DNA of 64,000 nt from JBCCSZ01 sp039821145 (lineage in GTDB: Bacteria; Bacteroidota; Bacteroidia; Chitinophagales; Saprospiraceae), in the NCBI GenBank assembly GCA_039821145.1, contig JBCBOS010000004.1, forward strand, positions 248,001-312,000. Reading direction: 5' to 3'. The notes beneath the pieces were generated by a model. That model saw nothing but the letters and a program-made list of their open reading frames with translations. It was not told where the DNA came from and did no database searches. Positions within the stretch are counted from its first letter, which is position 1. Every line of letters begins with the position of its first letter. Below are positions 10,501-18,500 of the stretch, piece by piece. Made by a program: the position numbers and the translations under genes.

Positions 10501-12811
10501 CGTCAAAGTGGTCGAACCAAATCCAAACGCCCCCACAGCCAACTTGCGGACTGCCTCTTTGGAAGTGAGTGAAAACTTCGAGTTGGTCATCGACTTTAGC
10601 ACAGCTGTTACTGGCTTGAGCATCGACGATTTCGTCATCTCCAACGGAACCATCTTGAAGGACTTGAGCAATGTCCGGAATTCCTACTACGTCTCCGTCG
10701 CGCCAAGCAGCGCAGGATTGATCCGCATTCAGCTCCCAGTCAACAGCGTGCAGGACAATGACGGAAATGACAACCTCGCCTCCAACATCCTCGAAATCAA
10801 CTACACCCCAGAAGGAGGCGGTGGAAACAAGCCCAGTGCCAACTTGCGGACCGCTTCTCTGGAGGTGAGTGAAAACTTTGAACTGGTCATCGACCTCAGT
10901 ACCAGCGTGAATGGACTGAGCACAACAGACTTTGTCATCTCCAATGGAACCATCCTGAAAGACTTGAGCAATGTCGGAAATTCTTACTACGTCTCCGTCG
11001 AACCAAGTAGCGCAGGATTGGTCAGCATCCAGCTTCCCGCCAACAGCGTGCAGGACGACGATGGAAATGGAAACCTCGCTTCCAACATCCTCGAAGTCAA
11101 CTACACCCCAGAGGGAGGTGGCGGAACCAAACCCAGCGCAAACCTGCGGACCGCATCACTCGAAGTCAGCGAAAACTTCGAACTGGTCATCGACCTCAGT
11201 ACCACTGTTACTGGATTGAGCACAAGCGATTTCATCATCACCAACGGGACCATTCTCAAGGACTTGAGCAATGTTCAAAGCTCCTACTATGTCTCCGTCG
11301 AACCAAGTGGCCCAGGACTGGTCAGCATCCAACTCCCAGCCAATAGTGTACAAGACAATGACGGAAATGGAAACCTCGCTTCCAATATCCTTGAAGTCAA
11401 CTACATCCCAGAAGGAGGTGGCGGAACCAAACCCAATGTCAACCTGCGAACCGCTTCACTCGAAGTCAGCGAAAACTTCGAATTGGTCGTGGACGTCAGC
11501 ACAGCTGTCACTGGATTGAGTACGGATGACTTTGTTGTCACCAATGGAACCATCCTAAAAGACTTGAGCAATGTCCGAAGCTCCTACTACGTCTCCGTCG
11601 AACCAAGTGGCCCGGGATTGGTCAGCATCCAACTCCCAGCCAACAGCGTACAAGACAATGACGGAAATGGAAACCTCGCCTCCAACATCCTCGAAGTCAA
11701 CTACAGCACAGCGGTACCAGAAGTTGACATCCTGGACCCGGTCAATGGCGCGGAACTCAATAGATCAGACGTCACCGTCACCTTGATGATCGAGGGAGAT
11801 TTGGAAGGACATGGCGCACAGCATCTCATGCTGACGTTGGACAATGAGCGCCCCGTGGTGATCGAAAACGTTGGCAGTGGTCCACGCACCTACACCTTCT
11901 CCAGGGTAGGTGCCGGAGATCATACGATCACATCACAGCTGACCGACGATCGATTGGCCCCACTGGATTTCTCGGAGTCTGAAGATGCCATTGCCTTCGA
12001 CCTCCTTGTTGATGAAGGAGAAGAAAATTGTGCAAACCTCAGCAATGTAGCACTCAACGGAACCGCCAAGCAATCTTCCGCTTACAATGGAGGAGGGGCA
12101 GAAGCCTCCTTGGCCATCGATGGAAACACCAGCGGAAATTGGTTTGCAGATTTCTCGGTGGCAAGTACGAGTTGGGAAGAGCAAGCCTACTGGGAAGTCA
12201 ATCTCGGTGCTTCTTTTCTCATCGAGGATGTCAACATCTGGAATCGGACCGATTGCTGTACGGACGGTTTGAGCGATTATTACATCTTGATCTCGGAACA
12301 GCCCTTCGTGTCTGACAATCTCAGTGAGGCATTGGCACAAAGCGGTGTGGTGAGCATCCACCAGAAAGAAATTGCAGAGGCTCCGTCAATCATCCCGATG
12401 GATGTGAAGGGTCGTTATGTGAGAATACAAAACAGGGCCACTGGCTTCATGGCCTTGGCAGAAGTGGAGATCATGGGCTGCCCCTTGGCCAGCAACAACA
12501 GCAGAGGCAACAACCAATCTGCCTATTTATTGCCACAGACTGCCCAAAAAGGCATTGATGCCATCCTGTATCCTAATCCTGTGGAGAAGCACTTGTTCGT
12601 CAAGTACGAAGCGGCAAAATTGGGAGAGATGAGGTATTTGATCGCCGACTCCAAGGGCATCATTTACCGCGAAACCACCAAGCAAATGGATCGCACACAA
12701 GACATTATTTTTGAAGACATTTCTTTGCTCCCTCCCGGATTCTACGTCTTTTACCTACAAGTGGATGGGTTTAGATTTGTCGAGCTTCCATTTGTCAAAA
12801 TCAGGGACTGA
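4532..12811 (+). CDS. Giant secreted galactose-oxidase-type copper radical oxidase fused to a di-haem peroxidase domain, T9SS cargo
   Basis: This 2759-residue protein starts at MEKRVLLTF, a signal peptide; the ATG at 4472 gives a poor leader. Residues ~40-545 closely follow fungal galactose oxidase: HDMFC (C145, thioether Cys), RGYHS (Y189), GGSWSGG (W207), RNYHS (Y405, H406) and GVTHS (H490) match the five active-site positions plus the stacking Trp. Then follow PA14 (~565-690), a thrombospondin-3-like Asp-rich stretch, a discoidin (F5/8-C) module (~850-1010), PKD (~1085-1140), a CBM6-like module, a YVTN propeller (~1280-1650), a di-haem cytochrome c peroxidase/MauG-like domain with C1677-x-x-C1680-H and C1807-x-x-C1810-H, an Ig-like module, four 100-residue repeats, a second discoidin and a T9SS tail. 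The oxidase should make H2O2 and the haem domain could use it. The substrate is unknown, probably a sugar or polymer end. Confidence 0.9.
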   Translation: MEKRVLLTFLAFGIVGLLLANGGDDPIVTLCSGKKMTWKDYQLTKEMLSYQYDIEIDYISANEDFVSFAPSMMNSSQGAWSSVIDMPLIAAAMANLPDGKVLMWSAKDKLSFGGNLGRTWTAVYDPQTNNVSQFLIDQTNHDMFCPGISTLPDGRLIVTGGSSSNKSSIYDPFTESWNTGGNMKIPRGYHSNVTLASGATFVIGGSWSGGTGGKNAEVWTEKSGWFKLPGVPVEVITEGTNSSQPTQRDDFFPWLWVAPNGKLFHAGPSQTMHWIDTEGVASWSSAGQRADDPYSATGNTVMYDVGKILKLGGAPTAGRGGNANNRTYIIDINGNDPVVTRVGNLAYSRANMNSVVLPTGEVLAVGGLAQGREFTDANSRLFAELWSPDTEQWTTMAQLSVPRNYHSTAILMKDGRVISAGGGLCGGCSANHPDAQIFSPPYLFNPDGTLATRPVITSFPASADFNSKTIVETNADIQDFVFIRLSGVTHSNNNDQRRIPVRFSRIGTNRYELDIPNRNILPPGNYMLFALNANGVPSVAETVKIGDDINDCTPQSNPDFGGNGLTAQYYNNKNLTNLVNVQVDPTVNFNWGSGSPASDIGRDTYSVRWEGRIRVPRAGTYTFFTNSDDGVRLWVDNKPIVDDWTNHPATERAGMIYLEPDVYYTIKLEYFEDGGDALVQLKWAGPGVEKEIIPSQNLFPENCLEVIGTISGDQSGEYGFDPDNLTGTAASAGIGNLQYQWEMRTASVCGEENYGPWTEVQGGSQNLSIGPFDGYKQQYRRGVRSDFCLGDYLYSNAITITNTCYAGCDPPSVDCLCPYSSGIDTDGDGLDDDCDLDDDNDGILDVVENNCQSNLALTATAASSSIGSGGLPSRINDGDANTNWAGGSVAHTGASSPHEWIELDLGRQTFLKDIRLWNRTDCCSDRASNAYLLVSSDPFPANTNLTAALNNATLTYQFGNMSGVPSQSVSIQAMGRYIRVQKSGNNPGGNVLNLAEIQVFGNCDSDNDGIINQLDADSDNDDCPDALEGGAMANYNDLQGNAIGGGVDENGIPLLIGAAGQSLGSALDTSQQDDECFACDIEELTDGLTYESIRFAASTIDNSYVYEWDFGDGNLASGPTADHTYVAPGEYNVILTVEKSFGPQEYEAEDGALSGGTLVANNNAGYSGTGYIDYPAASGTDVKASWAIDRPIGESGSISIRYAAPGSDRQLQLVVNGIALQDIIFPATSSWSDWQTVSISNVELQKLVNQIELRATSAPGPNIDLLTIATAQSTAFDFCNATQIIAPAPITLRPNNSNSILVDETNEKIWIVNPDNHTVTAIDGSSLAKEREIAVGERPTSLAQATEGFIWVVSQESHSISVLNPLNGNVEQVIALPRGTDPYSIVFSIDGQHALVSLEATGQIVKIDASSKAIVATMDLGPDAKGMTPRVRGLAMTADNRLLATRFLSDDVSGQIFEIDPINMTVVRTLALANDPGPDTPNGSRGIPNYLSRIVVSPDGNRAWIPSKKDNINRGTFRDGQALTHDNSIRAIISKLDLINNRELLNERIDFNNREMAVAAAFSPSGELIFVALQGNNEVQIVNAWTGAILGSIATGAAPRGLVVDEAGRLFVQNFMDRSLSVFDVSAFFNNGNGPYSELAELGLVSNEILSPQVLLGKQIFYNAASAQMSLEGYISCASCHLEGGQDGQVWDFTDRGEGLRNTTSLRGRGANGHGRLHWSANFDEIQDFEGVIRRHFGGTGFMTDADFIATQDPLGEPTAGKSAELDAIAAYVVSLSEKAKSPYRNADGSLSAKGSLGKQIFIDNNCSSCHGGPAFTDSPSGLMHDIGTIKASSGNRLGRQLKGIDTPTLRELWMTAPYLHDGSATTLAQAIEAHQSVSLSAPELDQLVSFLQQIDENESEITGPAFSLSITQPLDDSQFTVGESVPLAIETNLSNISQVVYYANGIEVASSSTAPYQAEWTNPSLGEYELFAKAIHGSQNIGTVAAPVCVKVVEPNPNAPTANLRTASLEVSENFELVIDFSTAVTGLSIDDFVISNGTILKDLSNVRNSYYVSVAPSSAGLIRIQLPVNSVQDNDGNDNLASNILEINYTPEGGGGNKPSANLRTASLEVSENFELVIDLSTSVNGLSTTDFVISNGTILKDLSNVGNSYYVSVEPSSAGLVSIQLPANSVQDDDGNGNLASNILEVNYTPEGGGGTKPSANLRTASLEVSENFELVIDLSTTVTGLSTSDFIITNGTILKDLSNVQSSYYVSVEPSGPGLVSIQLPANSVQDNDGNGNLASNILEVNYIPEGGGGTKPNVNLRTASLEVSENFELVVDVSTAVTGLSTDDFVVTNGTILKDLSNVRSSYYVSVEPSGPGLVSIQLPANSVQDNDGNGNLASNILEVNYSTAVPEVDILDPVNGAELNRSDVTVTLMIEGDLEGHGAQHLMLTLDNERPVVIENVGSGPRTYTFSRVGAGDHTITSQLTDDRLAPLDFSESEDAIAFDLLVDEGEENCANLSNVALNGTAKQSSAYNGGGAEASLAIDGNTSGNWFADFSVASTSWEEQAYWEVNLGASFLIEDVNIWNRTDCCTDGLSDYYILISEQPFVSDNLSEALAQSGVVSIHQKEIAEAPSIIPMDVKGRYVRIQNRATGFMALAEVEIMGCPLASNNSRGNNQSAYLLPQTAQKGIDAILYPNPVEKHLFVKYEAAKLGEMRYLIADSKGIIYRETTKQMDRTQDIIFEDISLLPPGFYVFYLQVDGFRFVELPFVKIRD
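10538..11703 (+). repeat. Four tandem 300-bp coding repeats (100 residues each)
   Basis: The units begin at 10538, 10838, 11138 and 11438, with an exact 300-bp period and no indels; the last unit is slightly short. Each encodes a beta-sandwich-like module starting at (A/V)NLRTASLEVSENFELV and containing DLSNV, SYYVSV and NSVQDxDGNxNLASNILE, separated by a Pro-Glu-Gly-rich linker. Near identity of copies points to recent duplication or gene conversion. The role is probably a spacer or adhesive stalk before the C-terminal discoidin and sorting domain. Confidence 0.93.
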
Positions 12812-12840
12812 CCCCAGTAATTGTCCCTAGTTATCGAGTC

Positions 12841-12878
12841 ATCCCGAATTTCCAAGGAGGAAGTTCGGGATTTCTTTT
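12841..12878 (+). terminator. Intrinsic terminator after the copper oxidase gene
   Basis: The arms ATCCCGAA (12841-12848) and TTCGGGAT (12864-12871) pair across a 15-nt loop and are followed by TTCTTTTGT. It lies 30 bp past the stop codon. Confidence 0.75.
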
Positions 12879-13121
12879 GTCTACCCATCAAGGCAGAAAA
12901 CCATCACTTCTACACAGATTTTACCCGCTGTTTCCACCTTCCATCAAAAAAAATGAAAAAAATCACAAGGCCGTGCAGCACTTTGGACTGTATCTGTGAA
13001 TAGGTAAGTGACAGGCAGAGAGAAAAGTCTCCAATCCATGGCACAGAGCTCCTCCTGCATCTTTTTTCTGACAATTTTGTTATTGAGTTCAACCAGACTC
13101 ATGGCCCACAATAAAAGTAAA
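12879..13121. other. Spacer before the lipoprotein gene, no gene seen
   Basis: Together with the terminator, this fills the 310 bp between the oxidase and the lipoprotein. An in-frame upstream extension of the lipoprotein frame begins at 13008, but it contains a second hydrophobic stretch and no sensible start. No consensus promoter box was found; TATCTGTG near 12988 has one mismatch to TAnnTTTG. Confidence 0.4.
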
Positions 13122-13712
13122 ATGAGACAAATATCCATTCTATCGTCCCTGTTGCTGCTCGCTCTTTTGGTTTCTTGCAGCAAAGAAAACATCGATACCA
13201 TAGAGCTTGAGCCCATCTCTACACAACCAGATACCGTCCTTGTACCAGATGCCCTAAAGTATGTCATGCCCAGTGGGGCCACGACTCTCTTGCAAGGGAC
13301 GGCCTACAAATATGTGAGCGCCACCAACAATGCGACGCTGTACATGGTGGCCAGCAACGAAGTCGATGTCGAATGTCCAGGCGGACTATCTGCCAGCTAC
13401 CAGGGACCAGGCAATTTTTTCCGCTTTCAATTTTACGAGTTCAATGGCAACTACACAGTTTTTGACGCCGGATTCAATACCGAAATCGACGGAACGACGA
13501 AAACTCTCATGGACTTGAAGATACCAGAATGCCAGCCTGATCCCATCGAAATCGAATTTGAGATTGTCAACGATCGAATGCGGGGCACCTTCACAGGAGA
13601 GTTTTATTACTTCGCCCCCATTTTGGTCGAGCCATTGCGCGACTGTGTCAACTACATCAGCTCCGGCATCGTCGAGGTCAGTTTTGATTTGCCACTGCGC
13701 GACTGCAATTAA
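13122..13712 (+). CDS. Lipoprotein of unknown function
   Basis: This is a 196-residue protein starting at MRQISILSSLLLLALLVSCSKEN. The lipobox LVSC places the lipidated Cys at about residue 19, so it is expected on the outer or inner membrane facing the periplasm. The rest is beta-rich, with motifs such as GNYTVFDAGFNTEIDG and DRMRGTFTGEFYYFAP, and may form a small barrel or lipocalin-like fold; no family is recognised. The frame is open further upstream, but the signal peptide fixes the start. It ends 10 bp before the probable sigma factor start, so the three genes 13122-15593 look like one operon. Confidence 0.72.
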   Translation: MRQISILSSLLLLALLVSCSKENIDTIELEPISTQPDTVLVPDALKYVMPSGATTLLQGTAYKYVSATNNATLYMVASNEVDVECPGGLSASYQGPGNFFRFQFYEFNGNYTVFDAGFNTEIDGTTKTLMDLKIPECQPDPIEIEFEIVNDRMRGTFTGEFYYFAPILVEPLRDCVNYISSGIVEVSFDLPLRDCN

Positions 13713-13722
13713 TCCGCATCCA

Positions 13723-14259
13723 TTGAACATCCGCACAACCATATCGGCCTGCCTCAAAGGGGAACCCAGCGCACAAAAATTGCTCTACGACAGTTTTTTG
13801 CCCTATGTGCTGACAATTGTCAGACGGTATGGTTGTGCCACCAAGGACGAAGCAGATTATGTACAAGAAATTTTCGTCCGGGTGTTCCAAAGTTTGGACA
13901 AATACGATGCTCAGAAAGGCAACTTTAAACCCTGGCTCCGATCCATTACTGTCCGAACCATCATCAACAAACAAACTCGTACCAGAATACTGCTGACCGT
14001 CAACATCGACGACCACAGCATCCAATCTGATCCCAATTTGCAACTGGACGATTGTGACATCGAGTACATTCTGGAAGCCATCCGCCAACTGCCAGAAGGC
14101 TACCGAATGGTTTTCAACCTATACGAGATAGACGGATACAGTCACCAAGAAATTGGTGAGATGCTTGGCATCACAGCTTCCGCATCTCGCTCACAGCTCT
14201 CGCGCGCTAAAGCAATCCTTAAAAAAAATCTCCTAGTCAACTATGAAATTTCTGCGTGA
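13723..14259 (+). CDS. ECF RNA polymerase sigma factor (sigma-70 family)
   Basis: This ~178-residue protein holds both halves of an ECF sigma factor. Sigma-2 is recognisable from LLYDSFLPYVLTIVRRYG and DYVQEIFVRVFQSLDKYD. Sigma-4 contains LPEGYRMVFNLYEIDGYSH and a helix-turn-helix EIGEMLGITASASRSQLSRA. No ATG lies at the expected N terminus. TTG at 13723 (LNIRTTISACLKGEPSAQ) gives a family-like start and is preferred; the upstream in-frame ATG at 13558 would overlap the lipoprotein gene and adds non-homologous residues. The stop TGA overlaps the next ATG by one base, which implies translational coupling to its partner. Targets are unknown. Confidence 0.88.
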   Translation: MNIRTTISACLKGEPSAQKLLYDSFLPYVLTIVRRYGCATKDEADYVQEIFVRVFQSLDKYDAQKGNFKPWLRSITVRTIINKQTRTRILLTVNIDDHSIQSDPNLQLDDCDIEYILEAIRQLPEGYRMVFNLYEIDGYSHQEIGEMLGITASASRSQLSRAKAILKKNLLVNYEISA

Positions 14260-15593
14260 TGAATAAGAATTTGCGAAATAGATTTGATCGGCTCAACAGC
14301 GAAAGTGACCAACCCGACTTGTCGTGGGAGGCCATGGGGCCAAAGATCAATGCTCAGTTGAAGCAAGAAGAAGATCGACCAAAGTGGGGATTCTTTTGGA
14401 GGACAGGCATTGTCGTTGCACTTCTGCTGGGCGTGCTCTTGGGTTGGTACTGGATGGCCCCGTCAGGCTCCAATGAGATGACAACGCCTGCCGATGTGAC
14501 GGCACTGTCATCTGATAACAACGGACGAGGTTTGCAAGAGGAAAGGACATCATCGAGCGTTTACCCGACTGTTTCTGAGGCGGAGAAAAAGAATGCATCT
14601 ACTTCGCAAAGGACAACAGCAGCAAGCGCAAGCACCTCTGGAGAAAAGGCCGCAATGGCCCAACAAAAAATACAGACAAAAAAGAACAAGTCAATGCTGA
14701 AGGGCGCTCCATCGACAGCGCAGAATTCCTTCTTCTCTGACGAGTCTACCGATGATCCCATCGCCCTCGATCAACAGGTGGAACATTCATCGGCCAATCA
14801 ACAAGTGTCAACGAATCGACCAATCAACTTTCAATCGCCCCAAGTCCCCATGCGACCGTTTACTGCCATGGCTGGCCCAGCTGAACATGCATTGCCATCA
14901 ACACCCTCTGCTCCAACTTCGCTGATCCGATCGAAGCAATCTACCTGGCAAATTGACGTAGGAGCTGGTTTGTTACAATCCAATATACAGGATGCGTTCT
15001 CTCTGGCCAATGCAGAGCTGGGTCATGCCATACACTTACAACTCTCCCATCGGTTTCACAATCGCTGGTTTGTCAGCAGTGGCTTGCAGCTGAACCGCCA
15101 TCGCTTTGTATCCGAAAACAGCAGCCAAGATACGGTCCCTTTTTATCAACCCAGTACCATCACAACCGTCTTTGTTTCCAACAACAATGTCGAAGGCTAT
15201 GCCTACACCGATACCATCTCCGCAGTCCGACTGCGCCAATTCCAGCACCACAACAGCGTGGATGTGTACCGCATCCCGATCCTGTTGGGTCATCAATGGC
15301 AGAAGGGTCGCTGGTCAGCAACAGCAACTGCGGGTACACATTTCAACATCGTCAATGTTGGGCGTGGACGCGTCATTGATCAGGCCTATCAAATCAGCGA
15401 GGTGAAGTCTGGACTTTCGATCAACTCGTTGGGGCTGCAAGGCCAGTTGAACATCGGGTACCAGTTGACAAACCAGCTATTGGTTTCTGGTCGGATTGGA
15501 TACAGCATGGACAGGCTGACGACTCCTCTTACTGACGGTTCCCAAAGTCTGCGCAGCATGCAAACAGGGCTGGGAATTGGCTGGCTGTTTTGA
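14259..15593 (+). CDS. Anti-sigma-like membrane protein with C-terminal outer-membrane-type barrel
   Basis: This 444-residue protein has a charged cytoplasmic N-terminal part (residues 1-40, MNKNLRNRFDRLNSESDQPD), one transmembrane helix (about 43-65, GIVVALLLGVLLGWYW), a Ser/Thr/Gln-rich low-complexity linker (~70-220) and a C-terminal region (~225-444) with alternating strands that resembles the PF13568-type outer-membrane beta-barrel fold. Its start overlaps the sigma factor stop (TGATG). Position and topology suggest it controls the sigma factor, sensing envelope state through the periplasmic part; this is an inference, as no zinc-finger anti-sigma motif is present. GTG at 14256 is an alternative start. 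It converges with lanB with only 2 bp between stop codons. Confidence 0.72.
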   Translation: MNKNLRNRFDRLNSESDQPDLSWEAMGPKINAQLKQEEDRPKWGFFWRTGIVVALLLGVLLGWYWMAPSGSNEMTTPADVTALSSDNNGRGLQEERTSSSVYPTVSEAEKKNASTSQRTTAASASTSGEKAAMAQQKIQTKKNKSMLKGAPSTAQNSFFSDESTDDPIALDQQVEHSSANQQVSTNRPINFQSPQVPMRPFTAMAGPAEHALPSTPSAPTSLIRSKQSTWQIDVGAGLLQSNIQDAFSLANAELGHAIHLQLSHRFHNRWFVSSGLQLNRHRFVSENSSQDTVPFYQPSTITTVFVSNNNVEGYAYTDTISAVRLRQFQHHNSVDVYRIPILLGHQWQKGRWSATATAGTHFNIVNVGRGRVIDQAYQISEVKSGLSINSLGLQGQLNIGYQLTNQLLVSGRIGYSMDRLTTPLTDGSQSLRSMQTGLGIGWLF

Positions 15594-15595
15594 CA

Positions 15596-18500
15596 TCAGC
15601 TGACTTCCTTTTTCATCTTGCGGATGCTCAATTTCTTAGATTTGGAAAGGCTTCGCATCTTGAGGGACATGTAGATTTTGAAAAGGAAATCATAGATGAC
15701 CAATTCGTGTTTTCGCTGATTACTGATGAACAGTCGATTGCAAATCATGTGGATGTAACTGTCCAATAATTCTCGGTAGTCAAACTGATCTTTGTTTTGC
15801 TGATAGATGGCGATGTACTTGGCCATCTCCTCTCCTCTCTCTTCCAGTAAGTCAATGGCTGGCATCATTTCCTCTCGCAGCTCACTGCCTGGCTGAAACA
15901 ACTGGGTGATCTCTTGGCGGTGGGTCCGGTACTTGTCGTTGATTTGGTCCTTGATGTTTTTGTTGACTTTGAATTCTTCTGCAAAGCCTTTTTTCAAAGA
16001 CTCTGACAAGCGCAGTTTGTCTTCCAGGCCAATGCCAAAATCCTCCAGCAGTTGGTCGATGGAAAGCAGTGCAAAAAACCAGCGGTATTTTTCGCCCTCA
16101 TCCCCCTCAATGAGATTGATGAAATTGGCGATGCACTTGCTATCGGCATGAAAGATGGATTCTGCCAATTCTATGAGATTGCCGCCATATCTTTCCAACT
16201 CTCTTGTGTAGGTGCCCAGTTGGATGTCGTGTATGACACTATGGCTGCTGAGCGGCTCCAACAATTCGTAAAATCTACAAATGATGTCGCCGATGAGTTG
16301 CCTGTCTTTTGCCAGGACTCGGAAGCGGAGGTGGGGCCTTGGATCGTTGTATCTGATGAAAAACCACTTGTCTATTTTCTCTTCGGCCTTCATCTTTTCC
16401 GCAAATGGCAAGAGGTATTCTGCGATGACCTTATCAGAGGTTTTGTACCCACAATAAAGTTTGAAATACACCCATTCTGTCCCTGGGGGAAACGTTCTGC
16501 AAATGCTGATTTGAGAAGCTTGGGGCTGTGGAAAATCCGGTGCTGTTTCACCAGATTGTTTTTTCAATAAAAAGGCGATGAATTCGTTGGTATAAGTCGA
16601 TCCGTTTTGGTCTTTGAGCAAAGGATTATCCGTCGAAAACAAAAACTCCAGCAGCGTTACAAAATCACTTTTCTTCGATTCCATCAGCAAAATCTCCACC
16701 GATAAGGGATCATTCACATTGATCAGCAGTTCGTTGTCGCCTTCTAGCAATACCACCAGGTCTGGCAATTGGTATTGTTCCTTCCACGCTTGCAATGTCG
16801 CCGCTGGATTGGCCCTCAGTTTTTTGATCTCTCTCTCTGAAAAATTCCATTGTGCCCGCGCCAGAATGACTCCTTGATAGGTCACTCTCGGCAAGTAGGT
16901 GAATTCCGTTTTCAATATCCCCCACTCAAAATAGAATCCATTGTTGATGCTTTGAAATTGGAGATCGCCCAAAAACTGGTAAATGGGCAAAGACCTAAAT
17001 TCGTAATTGTGCGCATTGCCAAGTCTGGGCAATACTCTTTTGTTCAACTTCTTGGAGCGGATGACAACCTCATCATTTTTGATGGACACCATCAAATCCG
17101 AAATGTCCAACTGGCAATCTTTCTCCAGCGTTGATCCAGCCAAATAGGGGATTTCATACTTGCGAAAAGCAGGTCTGAACAAGATGTTGCCCGTTCTCGA
17201 TTCTGGCAAATGAGCAATCTCCGCCAATTCAATTTGTTGCTGTTGATAGAAAACCTCTTCGTGCTTGGCGATGTCGTTGACGATGGTCTGTATTGGTTGG
17301 TGACCATCTGCAAATCGGCCGATCAAGGTGGTGGCACTCGGACCAAAGGCACCTTTGAAATGAATTCTGGATTGGCCATTTTGGTCTTCGACAACTTTGA
17401 AGATGGCCGACATGCTGGCGGGAGATGGGAAGGGATTGGCTTCCAGCTTGAGAATGTCTTTTTCGTATTTGGCCAAATCGATCTCCATGGATTTGGAATG
17501 CATGGCTTCCTGCGCCATGGAAAACAACAAAATCTCTTGTGCCGTCCAATCGATCTTCATCGTGTCCTTGAAGTTGGATCCAATGCTTTCGATCAGAGGC
17601 GTTGACATATTGGCATTGCCCCCGACGGGATAACCGATGCCTCGTTCTGTATCCAACACTTCTGCCAAGGGCTTTTCCTCTCCTTCGTATTTTTCGCGGA
17701 AAGCACTTTTGAAGACTTCGATGTTGTTGTCTTCAACAAATCTACTGAGCTTATGCAGAAGGGGAAATACATTTCTCAGAGAAGATTGAATTTGATCTGT
17801 CAATACACCCTTGGGAATGCTGCGAAAAGAATCGGTCTGAATCAGTCTGCTTTCCTCAAACGAGATGCCGAGCTGTCGGATGTTTTCGTGGATGTCAGAA
17901 TACGCTTTGGTGTTGTTGAATTGATTGGCATCCAATTGCTCCAGGCTTTGCTTGATGGTCTGCAATGTGGAGGAAAATTCAGCGGTTTCCTCTCCCTCCT
18001 GTTTTGACAAAAAAGAAATGACCCTGTCTAGAATGGGTGTCCCCGTCACGTTCGCATCCAATTCGCTGACCAACAACTGAGCACCGACCAATTGTTGGAC
18101 AAAAGTCCTGGCCTCCTCGAAGGAAATGTCTTCATCGACAATGACAGTTGCCAACTCATCCAAGCGACATCCGTTTTGGGCTGCCTGCAACAGTTTATCG
18201 AGGTACTCACTCCACTGCACAGAACTCAGCTGGTGGTAGCGGATCCCCTCCTTGAGGTAATACTCGACGAATCTGTATCTGTCGAAACTTTGGTAGATGG
18301 AGTTGTTGGGATGGTAGCGCAAGTGGTTTTGAAAAGATGGCTGGCTGCAGATGTGCTGAATCAGCTCACACAAAAATTGCATGTCCAAGCGGGTTCTCCT
18401 CGACCGATCCTGTGTACTGGTCTGCAACTGGCTTTCCTTCCCCCACTGGACAACAGCACAAGAAGCATACAAGCCAAAGGGCGTGCAACGGGTACGCATG

